Source of the DNA: Pleurodeles waltl
Taxonomy: Eukaryota > Chordata > Amphibia > Caudata > Salamandridae
Assembly: GCF_031143425.1 (NCBI RefSeq)
Contig: NC_090450.1
Coordinates: 221,351,442 to 221,415,441 of the forward strand
DNA length: 64,000 nucleotides
Direction: 5' to 3'
The position numbers and the translations under genes are program-made. The notes under the pieces are model-generated. The model made no database searches and was not told where the DNA came from. It was given only the letters and a program-made list of their open reading frames with translations. Positions 1 through 11,272 of this stretch are shown here, piece by piece; within the stretch, counting starts at the first letter, position 1, and each line of letters begins with the position of its first letter.

Positions 1-3000
1 AGGGAGACACTCACGTGCAGACAGCCTTACACATCCGGCGCCACCATGGAGCCCTTCACAAACAGAATTTATCTGTTGATGCTCATCGTAAGACAATTAA
101 ATCAACCCTGCTGTGGGTGCCAACAACTGTGAGTACACACACCTGTTTTATAAGACTTAAAAACTGTCTGCAGCACCAGCTAATACAAGATGGGGGGGCA
201 CGCTGCGGGCAGCAGGAGCAGCAGGTACACGTCTCAATCTACACAGACTCACAAACATACATCAACACGGACACTCACACAGTTACATTACACCTCCTTT
301 GAGCAGCACACTTACACTGCACTGCAACACTACACAAATACACACAGCCACACAGCTCAGTCACAGAGAGACTGAAGGCTACACAACATTGTCATACACA
401 TCAACAACAACACACCTACAGCACGTATACAAATACAAATCAAACATTCACATCCACCACTGGCCAGGGACCGTCCTCAAATACAACACACATATGTATT
501 GATGTGGCATGCAACACAAACAAACCACCATTAAATAACCCTGCAAAGGACACACACACACAGCACAATGGAAGCACAATGGCATGTACAAAACAAAAAA
601 ATCACAAAAAGACAAAGAACAACATCCCAACCATACCAGCACAATTGGGAGGGGGCCGTCTGGGACACCTATGGAAGAAGACTGCACTAGGACATATATC
701 ACTTCCAACAGTCCCCTCACACAACATGTGCACAGGAAATTGCACCACATGGGTCCCAGGGACAAACAAGACTAAATTGAAATGTCATGCACATCTGCAC
801 AATGGGGAAGGGCAAGTCAACAGAGCACATAAAACTCCTACTGCATGAGACATACCTCTACAGGAACTAGCTGCAAGTGGCACACACCTAAATGGACACA
901 TGCACAGGCAAGGGCAAATACAGCTAGCACAACGTAACACTCTCCATGTCTGCACAAACAAAAATCCAGCTAATACACATCACATGAATATATAAGCCAT
1001 ATCAGTCTAAAACCATACATTCCAACATTGGACAACACATAAAGAAATACTTACCATACCAATCAATACACAATGCCATTAAACCCCACCATTTCATTTA
1101 TACACACAAACCCATATGCACAACCTATACCCTTCTCTTGGGGGACACCAGCACTGCCCACAAACTCACATACTGCTAACAACAGCACATGGAGCAGCAA
1201 ACAGGATCAAACACATACAATTGTAGCTGCATAACACAAGTAAATCAGGTACAACATCTAGGTAGAAAAGGAATAGCATGACAAACGTATACCCAAAATA
1301 AGAAACTGTTTGGGATTTATTAATTATACTAGGTGATACAGCACAACTGTCTGGCTTCTGAAAGGTAGGCTCATTAGGCATGAATGCATCATAACAATCA
1401 CAGTCAGTGATAATGGTCCTCTGCATACAGCCCCTACGGACTACTGCTAGGATACAAACTCAAACATTACACATGGGCAACAATGAAGAGACTGGCCTGG
1501 TGGGTACAGAGTCTAGCCTGTCCATGTGTGGACATGTGCAGGCACAAATGCAGACTCATTCCACTTCAGGGGGTGAGGTTCTGTGTGTATCATCATTAAC
1601 ACACAGCACACTTCTAGACACATGTGTCCGTATTACAGAGAGAGCATCCAAAGCAACAAAGGCATGCATTGTCCATTCCCAGAAATGTGTCTAGACTACT
1701 GAATCAAATATTATGGATTCCCATGAAACAGCACACAGTTTGCAGTTTTGAAAAGTCAGAAATACAATGAGCCTGCACAGGACATATGACCTGAATGAAG
1801 ATGACAACGGGGCTGTGGGCTTAAGGGACCTGTCAGGGGTCTGAAACACACATTGACAATGATGCCAAGTGCACATAAGTCACCGATCATTAGCTCTCCC
1901 CTAAAATCATTTACATTCTTATCAGAAAAAGAGCCTCATTAAGCTGCATATTAGCAGAAAGCCAGGATACAGCCTCATAACAGGATATGCTGGGATACAG
2001 GGAGTGGACACAGTGCCACAGTTGCATAGCAAAAGTAATCCAATACGTGCCTAGACTTGGACCCATAATGTGAGATACACTTGACAGGCCCTGGTCTCTG
2101 CAGGCTGAGCAGACAGAACCTACATAAAACTCCATTGACATCACTTCCATGCACGAGAGTGAATCATGTAGCCAACAGCAATTTGACATGTGGTGTGTGT
2201 GTTGCAACCCGAAGGGCAGAGTGAGTCAGGATATGCCTTCAGAACAACAGTTTAGCAGAGGCAGATGTGGGTTGGTATCTCTGTGGCAACATACACATTG
2301 CTCACTTCACACAGAGCTGACACATACCACATGCATACACAACTCATGCTGTCATGCAAATACATGTTGTCTCACATTGACAACATCCAGGTGGTAAGAG
2401 ATGTCTGGGGATGGCTTTAATGTCACCTCAACTACTCATGTGCATCCAATGCAAGAAGGATCGTGAAACACTCAATACATAAATACCACAATGTGTTAGA
2501 ACTCAACATCTGGCAATGTACACATACATGCACATTGACTCTCCCATTGATGCCACACTGACTACACCTACGTGGCCTTGAGTTGACATTCTGGCACACA
2601 TGGGCACAATCTAGCCTGTGAGGAAGGAATATATGGTGGAGTACAGAGACAACTTTCGCTGGTGGTTGCGGACTGTTCCTATTGTCCAGTGGAGTAGTCA
2701 GGCTTCCGCCATTTTAGAGGCCAGAAATGCGATATATATGGCTTTGAATGATACATCACACCTCTGAAAATGTTAGTATTTGCAGTAATGAGCGCTTGTC
2801 TTGCCCTGTAGGTCCTACTACTCAAACATCATTGTCGTACATTGCTAGGCGCATGTGGCAATTTCCATTGGGGCACAGTCGACAAAGACAAAGGGTATTT
2901 TTTAGCTTGGGACATCAAGTCACAGTCCGAGTTACAATGTTAGTGCACAAAATGTTGATTTCCAGATACATGATGTTTACACATGTGTTTCAAAGCAAGG

Positions 3001-3164
3001 GGGTAAAATGTGACTTCTGTGTGATTATCAGTTGTGATGTGTACTGTGCATCATGTCCACACTTACTCATGCATTGTCACATTTTATCATTGACATGTAC
3101 CCTGTATGTTGCAAGAGACACAATGGATAATGGCAATACTAATTTCTTGTCGTACATGGGTACC
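1..3164. other. Noncoding left part of the outer Harbinger element; AC-rich first 850 bases
   Basis: I recognise no gene here. The first ~850 bases are strongly AC-rich on the plus strand (CACACA and ACAACA runs). Bases 2,660-2,760 resemble 13,000-13,060, which is the segment just upstream of the inner element's transposase: both carry a 'CCGCCATTT' box followed by 'ATGGCTTT'. This supports reading the stretch as the 5' region of the outer transposase. The open frames in it have no family resemblance and are probably chance. Confidence 0.4.
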
Positions 3165-4000
3165 CAGGGAGGGAGAGGATCAGACAACCTCCTGTCTATC
3201 GGCCACTGCCAGACCTTCAGACCATGGAAGAACACCAGTCAGCCAGATCTATCATTTGAATAGGCAAACCATTGTGGACCTATGTCGTCAGCTGGAGCCA
3301 GATCTGACACCTACCATTCATCATCCAACAAGCATACCACCAGTTGTACAAGCCATGGTAATGGCGTACTTCCTGGCCACAGGGTCCTTCAAAAATATAG
3401 TGGCCCTATCTGCTGGGACATCCCAGCCCATGTTCAGTCTGGTTTTGAAGGATGTACTCTCAGCAATGTTGAAACACCTGAACAGCTGTGAGGATTTCGC
3501 CCATATGAAGGCTGACTTCTATGGTTTTGCACACATCCCACATGTGGTGGGAGCCATTGATGGTACACATGTTGCCTTGGTCCCAGCGCATGGCAATGAA
3601 CAAGTGTACAGCACCAGAAAGAGCTTTCATTCCGTCAATGTCAAAGTTGTTTGTTTGGGGGAATCTCTACATTTCACAGGTCTGTGCTCATTTTCCGGGT
3701 TCAGTCCCTGATACCTTCATTACGTGGAACAGAGCTGATGTCACAACTGTACCCAGAAAGGGCCTGACTGGTTGGTAAGTGACTTATCACTCATAGCTTA
3801 TCTGTCCTGTTTGAGTGTGTGCAATGTCTGCTGCAAACAATCCGATGAGAGGGACTCAGTTGCACATATGTTCCATTCCATCACAGGGAAATCTGACATA
3901 CACAAACTGTCCATGGTTATTGACGGCGGTGAGGAATCCAACAATGCCAGGCAAAGTCTGCTTCAATAGTGCCCGTGGAAGAACACGTGTGGAGTAGGGT
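3165..4000 (+). pseudogene. Harbinger transposase (HARBI1-like DDE nuclease), outer copy, broken
   Basis: The translation shows the HARBI1 fold in order. An N-terminal stretch reads RQTIVDLCRQLEPDL, followed by IPPVVQAMVMAYFLATGSF (helix-turn-helix-like region). The first catalytic aspartate lies in IPHVVGAIDGTHVAL near 3,560, followed by YSTRKSFHSVNVKVV. A frameshift near 3,680 moves the second aspartate block (HFPGSVPDTF) into another frame. A third piece near 3,890-3,990 (WLLTAVRNPTMPG) matches the C-terminal 'WLLTPVRNP' block of the inner copy, but a stop follows directly at the position of the catalytic glutamate. The enzyme would cut and join the element's terminal repeats in the nucleus; this copy cannot make an intact protein. 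The family call is secure; exon limits are not. Confidence 0.85.
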
Positions 4001-5471
4001 GTTTTCCAATAGGTAGGAGATTTCATGCTTTGCAGTATACAGCCAAGAGTTACTTGCTAAGTGAGACATGAAAAATTCACTACCTTGATTATCTGCTGGG
4101 TTTGTGTCAGTCTCATTGCAATAAGAGTGTATCAACTGATGTTTGTTATGAGCTTTCAGTCATAGGTATGAATTTCCAAACTAAACTCCTTGTATTGGTT
4201 TTATCCAGGTACCCTCACCCGGACATCCTCATGTGGAGATTTCAGAGTTGTGACATTGGCAGGTATCTTATGCTGTTCTGGCATAGGAAGTGGACATCAA
4301 TTGATCCAGGTAATGTTGGTCACAGGTTTAGGGTGTATGAGTCCTGTGCCAAACCTGCTTGCACAGGGTATGGGTGGAAGTCTGAAGTGCACAATATGCA
4401 GGTTGGATGTGGTGTGTTGGGCCAATTGTCTTATGTGTGATCATATGGCTTTAAGATATGTTGTCATCAAGTGCAATTCATGCATTCTCCCTTCACAGTG
4501 TGTAGACAATGATCTTGTTTGACCTTTATATAGCTGTAGATGTGTTTCAACATTACAGGCTGCAGTGCCTGTGCCACAACAAGACATAGGTTTGTGTCAT
4601 ACCACCAGATACTTGGTCATTATATTGAGATGGACCTATGATCAGGGACTGTTGTACTGTCCTCTGTGCCATGGCTTTTGTTATGTTGGCAGACCTGGTT
4701 TTGGTATGTGATAAGGCTCAATCTGGTGACAGCATCCACAATTCTGTTAGCTTATTCTACGGGCCGGGGTCTGACAAAGCCCTTTCTTCTGTGGTCTGGA
4801 GGACTGTACCTTGGTATATCTAGCCTGTCTCACTATGTTTCATCTATTCTTTGCTATGACAGTCCAGAGATTTTGACAGCCTATGTGCTGTACAGTGCAA
4901 TAATATGTTTGGTGTGACCAGACACTTGTATCAGTGTGTTGCTAGTAATCCTCAGCAAGGTACTACCTGTGACATATCCGTCCTTCCATTACCATCTTGT
5001 TTCTTCCTCATGTGCATCACATGTGCTTACATCTCAACATTTCAAAATGTGGAACAGACGTAAGCAGGCAATTCGTTTCTGATAGGTGAGTTTTATGACA
5101 TACGTGTAGGAAATAAGAATGTGATGCAACACAAAAGGAATGTGAAGGGATCAGTCACTGTGGATGTAATCATTTTAGTAGATGCCACAACATTGGAAAT
5201 TCAAAGTCCAGTGTCCTACTACCATGAAAATAGAAGGTGGTCGAGGAACAATCAACTGAGTGTATATGTGGCACACAAAGGATTTCCTTCAGGAAGAGGT
5301 CACTTGCTGGCAGTGGTTAGTGTCTTGCCTTCCAATGCTCCTGGATTCTTAGCTGGACATCCCCACTTGCTGGGTGGTTCTGCTGCTACAGAGGCAGGGT
5401 TTCTGATGTGTGTCCTTCCCCTGACAGGGCCTCCCTTCCAGTGACTTCCACTGATGTTGAAGGGACTGGTG
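4001..5471. other. Space between the tail-to-tail transposase and Myb relics
   Basis: No coding similarity seen on either strand. It lies between the 3' ends of two convergent element genes, so it is probably their 3' untranslated and spacer DNA. It is AT-balanced and without clear tandem structure. Confidence 0.4.
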
Positions 5472-6109
5472 TTACTTGGCCAAAGAAAGGGGTGTGGTAT
5501 TGCTATGGTCCCTGATCAGGGTACTGCTTATCTCCCTGAACACCCCTGAGAGGGAGGCCAAGATGGTGTTGGTGGCCTCCCACTTTTCCAGCGACTCACG
5601 ATGGAAGTCCCTCTGCAGCTGCTTAATTTCCCTGATTTCAGTAAGTACCTGGCCCATTACACATTGGGATTCTTAATAGGATTCCAAGACTTGGCTGATG
5701 GTGTCCTGGCCAGGACCTTCCCCAGTGGCCTCCAGTCGCTGGCCCGCAACATCCCTTCCACACAACCTACCCCCATGTGCCTGCACCCTTGCCACAGATT
5801 AGCCCCTTCCACTGGTTCCAGGACCATCATTGTCAGAGGAGTGTTACTGCAACTCAGGCTCCTGGACTAGGGGTCCCAAGATTGTTGTCACTGGGATGAA
5901 TGGCTTCCTGCGATGTTGGTGCAACCCGGCTGGGAGGAGTCGATGTGAGACAGGGAGGCTCACTGGTGTCATCTGATCAGGTAGCCCTGATGTGCCAGAT
6001 CTGTCCTCAATGTCCAGACGTCCAGGAGTGTTGTCCTCACTGAGGGCTTCATCTATGGGGGTAGTGGCAGTCTCTTCAGTGATCTCAGTGTCCCCAGTAG
6101 CAGCTCGAC
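5472..6109 (-). pseudogene. 3' exon of Myb/SANT-like Harbinger partner gene, outer copy, broken
   Basis: On the minus strand a consensus acceptor (ACATCAACAG, then GTCGAGC) opens an acidic exon: GDTEITEETATTPIDEALSE, then Pro/Ser-rich sequence, then a C-terminal coiled-coil-like tail (TEIREIKQLQRDFHRESLEK). Stops interrupt the middle. The tail resembles the end of the intact inner gene at 15,655-16,310 (FQETQRPQEEHYLGIREDLK, followed by INNALVTIAGVLADM). In this family the N-terminal Myb/SANT domain binds the transposon ends and the tail probably mediates interactions. The matching 5' exon lies 12.6 kb away at 18,721-19,056 because another element sits in the intron. Confidence 0.65.
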
Positions 6110-6619
6110 CTGTTGATGTGAGAGATACAACGTTACAAGTTGTATTTTGACATCTACCTCCAATAGTTGACAGTGACATTCAGCAAAGGCTGTGTATACA
6201 TTGGATTGGCAGCTTTCCCTTAGGTGACAGGTACATATGGTATAAATTGTAGTGACTTAACATTTGCAATACATACCAATTCTATTTCAGCCAGCCAGCT
6301 GCAGGATGTATGACTATATTAACATTTTGGGGGATGGGCATCATTCCACTAGTGCAGGCAAACCAGTGGCTGGGCAGAATGTGGCTTAGATCATTTTAAG
6401 GCTGAGTTGACTGTTATGCAGGCAGACCGAGCACTTTCTTGTAAATGTCATTAGAGTCATCATGTTGTCAGTTCATTGTGAATGTGTCTGCTGTAAATAC
6501 TATTCAGGTAGTGCTACTTGAGACCTTGGTTCCTGTGTTTTTTCACACAGGTCGAGCTGTCCTTCCTGTCCACAATATTTTCATCTTAGATTAGCTGCTC
6601 AAGATTGCTCAAGATGGAT

Positions 6620-7330
6620 TTAGGTGGTTAGCTATATCACAGAGTGTACCATGATCTGATTCTGGGTCCCACCCAGATAAGTAAACTTCATTAGTGAGTT
6701 AACAGACAGATGCAGTATTGCATCTGAACACTAGCCTGGTGATTGGAGTTACAGGGACTGGCCCACCGGGGACTTACAGTCATGTTACTCCATGTACTGC
6801 ACACAGTATACATAAATCATCTTCCCAGGTGAGTTCACTTCCATTGCAAGTTAACAAACAATGATATTTGAACAGATGCACACCGGGCTTGTGTTAGGAG
6901 TTTGAGAGACATAGCCTTCTGGCCTTAGCAATCATGTCACTCCCTATTGTTCATGCACTTGTTGTATGTCACCCCCCTCCAGGTGAGTGAACTTCATGTG
7001 TGAATTACCAAAGAAGGGTGTATTTGCAAGTGTGTACTGGACTGGTGGTTGGAATGACAGTAAGAGAGCCTCCTGTGATTTGCAACCATTTTACTTCCTT
7101 TATTACATGTCTTATACTTATGGTTTCCTCCACGGTGAGTACACTTCATTGATGATTTGGTACACAGGGGTATTTTGGGGGAGAACACTGCTTTGGTATT
7201 TGGAGTTGGGGGAACAGAGCCTGCTGTGAGTTGCAGACCTGTCATTCTCTCTGCTCTCCAATACCTGACAGATGCCTGCTTCCCCAGTAAGTACACATCA
7301 TAGGAAAATGCCACTGTTGGCATGGTTACC
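6620..7330. repeat. ~152-bp tandem repeat, left block (about 4.5 units)
   Basis: Units share a motif like 'CATGTCACTCCCT' followed by a pyrimidine stretch and 'CCAGGTGAGT'. The anchor falls at 6,787, 6,939, 7,093 and 7,244, giving spacings of 152, 154 and 151. Each unit contains a perfect-looking splice-donor-like 'CAGGTGAGT' on the plus strand. The same repeat resumes at 17,680 beyond the inner element, so the array was one block in the intron of the outer Myb gene. Confidence 0.8.
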
Positions 7331-7626
7331 TCCCTAACTTTTTCCCTTTTCTTGATGCCAGCTTTGATTGAAAGTGTGCTGGGACCCTGCTAACAAGGCC
7401 CCAGCACCAGTGTTCTTTTCCAAAAACTGTACATTTGTCTCCACAATTGGCACAGCCCTGGCACACAGTTAAGTCCCTTGTAAATGGTACCCCTGGTACC
7501 AAGATCCCTGTGGCCAGGGAAGGTCTCTAATGGATGCAGCATGTATTATGCCACTCTGGGGACCCCTCACTCAGCACGTGCACACTGCCTCACAGCTTGT
7601 GTGTGCTGGTGGGGAGAAAAAGACTA
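7331..7626. other. Short segment at the left edge of the inner element, unclassified
   Basis: This 300-bp stretch does not continue the 152-bp repeat and precedes the GGCGGT-rich terminal region. It contains 'GGTACCCCTGGTACC' and 'CCCTGTGGCCAGGGA', small inverted motifs. It could be a fragment of another repeat or the outermost part of the inner insertion. No gene seen. Confidence 0.35.
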
Positions 7627-7860
7627 AGGTGGTCATTACAGCCCTGGCGGTCGGTGTTAAAGCGGCGGTAAGACTGCCAACAGGCCGGCGGTAAAAAAAA
7701 TGGAATTACGACCGTGGCAGAAACCGCCAACATAGACAGCCACTTTAACACTCCGACCGCCACGGCGGTACAAACAAACAGCTTGGCGGTCACCGCCAAC
7801 AGACAGGCGGAGGACAATGTACCGCCCACAGTATCACAACCTTCCAATCCGCCACCTTTT
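7627..7860. repeat. GGCGGT/ACCGCC-rich left terminal region of the inner Harbinger
   Basis: The hexamer GGCGGT and its complement occur about a dozen times in 230 bases. Such subterminal motif clusters are typical of Harbinger-family ends, where the Myb partner and transposase bind. Binding itself is inferred. Confidence 0.55.
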
Positions 7861-8504
7861 CCGGGGCGGATTCATCGCGAACAAAAACACGGAGGAAACT
7901 GGACTTCAAAGGGAAAACGCTCACCTCTACACACCCCACGAGGAACCAGGACGCCATGGAACCAGAGCTTCACATTTTTCAAGCCTTTATCTTCTTGCTC
8001 CTCTACCAGGAGCACGAACGCCGGCGGCGAAGACCACGGTGAGTACTGCACCTACGACACAGGGGAGGGGGGAGGGAAAAAACAGGGACACACACACGCA
8101 ACAAACAACGCCCCCACCCCCACCCTCACCCTCACCCACGACAACACACACACTAATACAGCATGATACATTACAGTTACACCCCCCAACCCCCCCTCGG
8201 ACGAATGCAAAGACAAAAGAAAATGAGTGTAACCATTGTAATCTATTAAAATCCAGTACGCAAAAAATATATTTACACTATAAACAAATATATACACCAA
8301 GAACAGAAGTCCAGGTATTGCACCATTTAAGTCCGTGGAACACTGGGCCCACACTGCATGGGCGAGGCCCACACAAGATACCCGAACATGACGGAGAGAA
8401 CACTGCAGGGGCATCAGATAGAAATAAAACAGGCACCTCAGAGGGAAGGGAAAGGGGGGCACCTCAGCCGGTTGAGTGCACAATGCCAAATCCACGAGGG
8501 GGCC

Positions 8505-8750
8505 ATATGCCCAATGTTCAATCCTGGGGAGTGCAAAGCCACAGTCTCACAAGTGTCTACAGTGGGGGGGTTGTCCACTGTACAATCCTGGGGAGTGCAA
8601 AGCCACAGTCTCACAAGTCTCTACAGTGCTTGGTTTGCCCACTGTACAATCCTGGGGAGTGCAAAGCCACAGTCTGACAAGTCTCTACAGTGGGTGGTTT
8701 GCCCACTGTACAATCCTGAGGAGTGCAAAGCCACAGTCTTTCAAGTGGAT
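8505..8750. repeat. 64-bp tandem repeat, about 4 units
   Basis: The anchor ATCCTGGGGAGTGCAAAGCC falls at 8,521, 8,585 and 8,649, with a variant at 8,713: an exact 64-base period. Units differ mainly in the short segment after 'CTACAGTG'. The array abuts a different 74-bp array without a gap. Confidence 0.93.
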
Positions 8751-9548
8751 AACAGCCTCCACTGGTTCTGGAGGGGGCTTGGTGCCCAGAGTGCTTCATC
8801 CTGAAAAGGACAGAGGTAGTGGATGCCTTTCTCCGCTGGTTCTGGAGTAAGCTTTGTGCCCAGAATGCTTCATCCTGCCAAGGACAGAGGTAGTGGATGC
8901 CTTTCTCCACTGGTTCTGGAGGGGGCTTTGTGCCCAGAGTGCTTCATCCTGCCAAGGACAGAGGTAGTGGATGTAAATCTCCACTGGTTCTGGAGGGGGC
9001 TTTGTGCCCAGAGTTCTTCATCATGCCAAGGACAGAGGTAGTGGATGCCTTTCTCCACTGGTTCTGGAGTAAGCTTTGTGCCCAGAGTGCTTCATCCTGC
9101 CAAGGACAGAGGAAGTGGATGCCTTTCTCCACTGGTTCTGGAGGGGGCTTGGTGCCCAGAGTGCTTCATCCTGCCAAGGACAGAGGTAGTGGATGCCTTT
9201 CTCCACTGGTTCTGGAGTAAGCTTTGTGCCTAGAGTGCTTCATCCTGCCAAGGACAGAGGTAGTGGATGCCTTTCTCCACTGGTTCTGGAGGGGGCTTTG
9301 TGCCCAGAATGCTTCATCCTGCCAAGGACAGAGGTAGTGGATGTAAATCTCCACTGGTTCTGGAAGGGGCTTGGTGCCCAGAGTGCTTCTTCCTGCCAAG
9401 GACAGAGGTAGTGGATGTAAATCTCCACTGGTTCTGGAGGGGGCTTGGTGTCCAGAGTGCTTCTTCCTGCCAAGGACAGAGGTAGTGGATGCCTGTCTCC
9501 ACTGGTTCTGGGGGGGGCTTGGTGCCCAGAGTGCTTCATCCTGCTCAT
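8751..9548. repeat. 74-bp tandem repeat, 11 units
   Basis: The anchor ACTGGTTCTGG recurs at 8,761, then every 74 bases (8,835 as the variant GCTGG, 8,909, 8,983, 9,057, 9,131, 9,205, 9,279, 9,353, 9,427) to 9,501. Spacing is exact. Units vary at a few positions, for instance GCCTTTCTCC versus GTAAATCTCC. Because 74 is not a multiple of 3, no frame stays the same between units, so it is unlikely to be protein-coding. It probably lies in the 3' untranslated region of the minus-strand Pro/Ala-rich gene or relic next to it. Confidence 0.95.
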
Positions 9549-9617
9549 GGTGGACTCAGTAGCGTCAGTGCTCTTGGCGCTCATGGGCCAGCGGTGCTGG
9601 TGGCGGCTGTGTCCTGT

Positions 9618-10517
9618 TCAGCGATGCTTCTGGTGGCTGGTGTCCTTAGGAGCGGTGCCTGTGGCGGCGGTGTCCTGTTCAGCGGTGCTGGTGGCGGCGG
9701 TGTCCTGTTCAGCGGTGCTGATGATGGCAGGTTTCCTTGGCAGCGGTGCTTGTGGCGGCGGTGTCCTGTTCAGCGATGCTTGTTGGGGCGGTGTCCTTGG
9801 CAGCGGTGCTTGTGGCGGCGGTGTCCTTGGCAGCGGTGCTTGTGACGGCGGTGTCCTTGGCAGCGACTCAGCTGCTGGCGGTCCTGTCTGGGCCAGCGGG
9901 GCTGGTGCTGGCGGTCCTGTCTGGGCATGCGGGGCTGCTGCTGGCGGTCCTGTCTGGGCTCGCGGGGCTGCTGCTGGCAGTCCTGTCTGGGCCAGCGGGG
10001 CTGGTGCTGGCGGTGGCCTCCTGGCCAGCGGGGCTGGTGCTGGCGGTCCTGTCTGTACCTGCGGGGCTGCTGCTGGCAGTCGCCTCCTGGCCAGCGGGGC
10101 TGGTGCTGGCGGTCCTGTCTGGGCCTGCGGACTGCTGCTGGCGGTCCTGTCTGGGCCAGTGGGGCTGGTGCTGGCGGACGCCTCCTGGCCAGCGGGGCTG
10201 GTGCTGGCGGTCCTGTCTGGGCCAGCGGGGCTGGTGCTGGCTGGATCCTGGGCAGCGGGGCTGATGGCGGTCTTCTCTGACGTGCTGCTCTTCCCAGACT
10301 TGCAGGGTTTCTTGTGCCCCTTCTCCACCTTGGAAGGTGTCGCAGCTGAATCCACACTCCCACCTGTACCCCTGGGAGCGGCTTTGGTGGCTGGTGTCTT
10401 CCCCCTCTCCCGCCGGGTACTGGCCAATTTTTGATGCTTGACAGGTGGGGGACTGTCCGTGCTGTGGCTCCTTGCAACACTGCCTGCCCTGCTGCCTGGT
10501 ATCAAACTTCTCAGCAC
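9618..10517 (-). CDS. Pro/Ala/Thr-rich repeat open frame of the Harbinger element (299 codons), function unknown
   Basis: An uninterrupted minus-strand frame begins MLRSLIPGSRAGSVARSH and carries a basic segment (KHQKLASTRRERGKTPATK) at about residues 28-46. It then has about a dozen 11-residue repeats of the type APAPLAQTGPP (33-bp units, 9,870-10,260), followed by about nine 10-residue repeats of the type PLPRTPPPQA (30-bp units, 9,590-9,870). Both periods are multiples of three, unlike the adjacent 74- and 64-bp arrays, which suggests the frame was under coding constraint when it expanded. No known domain is visible. It may be a downstream exon of the divergent Myb/SANT gene, or an independent low-complexity gene. 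The start codon is uncertain, since an exon could begin within the frame. Confidence 0.35.
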   Translation of the reverse strand: MLRSLIPGSRAGSVARSHSTDSPPPVKHQKLASTRRERGKTPATKAAPRGTGGSVDSAATPSKVEKGHKKPCKSGKSSTSEKTAISPAAQDPASTSPAGPDRTASTSPAGQEASASTSPTGPDRTASSSPQAQTGPPAPAPLARRRLPAAAPQVQTGPPAPAPLARRPPPAPAPLAQTGLPAAAPRAQTGPPAAAPHAQTGPPAPAPLAQTGPPAAESLPRTPPSQAPLPRTPPPQAPLPRTPPQQASLNRTPPPQAPLPRKPAIISTAEQDTAATSTAEQDTAATGTAPKDTSHQKHR

Positions 10518-10547
10518 AATAAATCCACACTGATGCCAGAGTTGGAT

Positions 10548-10940
10548 TTATTGAGAAATCTTAGAGATGCCCCCTGCACTCCAGAATCCGGTGACTACTG
10601 GCACCACTAGTCCTGCTGCTGTTGTGGCTGAGGTGCTACGTTGGGACCTGGAGAGTCGGGCCCTAGGAGACTGACGGGGTGGGGGAGGTGAGGGAAAGAG
10701 GTCAAGGGTGGCCAGGAAGAGTTTCTTAGGAACACTGGGATGGGTAGCTGGAGGTGGTTTGGGAGTGGAGGAAGAGGTTGTGGTTGTAGGAGGTGTCCGT
10801 TTGGTGAATTTGGGTGAAGGTGCATGCGCTGGAGGCTGTCGTGAGGTGGATGGCTGTTGGGTGGGTGTGTGGCTGCGTTTGTGTAACTTGGGAAGTGGCG
10901 TCACAGACACATTGGGAGAGGACACAGGGGATGTGTGCAT
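10548..10940 (-). CDS. Pro/Ser/Thr-rich open frame of the Harbinger element, possible exon, unknown
   Basis: The minus-strand frame (130 codons) is rich in Pro, Ser and Thr with basic residues (KLHKRSHTPTQQPSTSRQPP). It sits between the divergent Myb/SANT relic and the Pro/Ala repeat frame, all on the same strand. No domain is recognisable. It could be a disordered exon of the same gene or chance low-complexity sequence in a GT-rich region. Confidence 0.25.
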   Translation of the reverse strand: MHTSPVSSPNVSVTPLPKLHKRSHTPTQQPSTSRQPPAHAPSPKFTKRTPPTTTTSSSTPKPPPATHPSVPKKLFLATLDLFPSPPPPRQSPRARLSRSQRSTSATTAAGLVVPVVTGFWSAGGISKISQ

Positions 10941-11272
10941 GGTAGTGGGGGTGGTGAGTGCACGTGAGCGGGGTGTGGTGGTAGGTGTGCTGGTGATGGA
11001 AGTAGTGGCTGTAGATGTAGTGCATGCAGGTGTGTGGGAGACGAGGAGGAGGGGGACACAGTGGAGGCAGTGGATGTTGCTATGTCTGCATGTGTGTGAT
11101 GCTTGCGTGAGTGCCTGTGGGATGTGTGGTGCTTATGTTTGCCTGAGCTTCCTTTGTGTGTTGAGGTGTGTGCATGCTGGTCTGATGGTGTGCTTGGGGT
11201 AGGCTGAGGTACAGGGGATTTGGTCTGGGTGGACGAAGTTGGAGGGGGGAGGCTAGAGACAGGGACAATGGC

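Noticed and set aside
448..765. 105-codon Cys-rich minus-strand frame
   Set aside because: It comes from a GT-rich strand, where Cys, Val and Leu codons are frequent by composition. No homologous motif is seen.
2748..3263. 171-codon plus-strand frame before the transposase
   Set aside because: Its end overlaps transposase sequence in the wrong frame, and the remainder resembles no family. Probably chance.
7817..8677. 286-codon plus-strand frame
   Set aside because: It crosses the ACCGCC-rich terminal region, an AC-rich stretch and the 64-bp repeat. Its second half is just the translated repeat, and no conserved domain is present.
8505..9548. CRISPR-like array
   Set aside because: The units are contiguous tandem repeats without unique spacers, in vertebrate-type DNA, and without cas genes.
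9445..10434. 329-codon plus-strand frame rich in Gly, Ala and Cys
   Set aside because: It is the antisense shadow of the Pro/Ala repeat frame. The minus strand agrees with the orientation of the neighbouring Myb relic and has the more protein-like composition.
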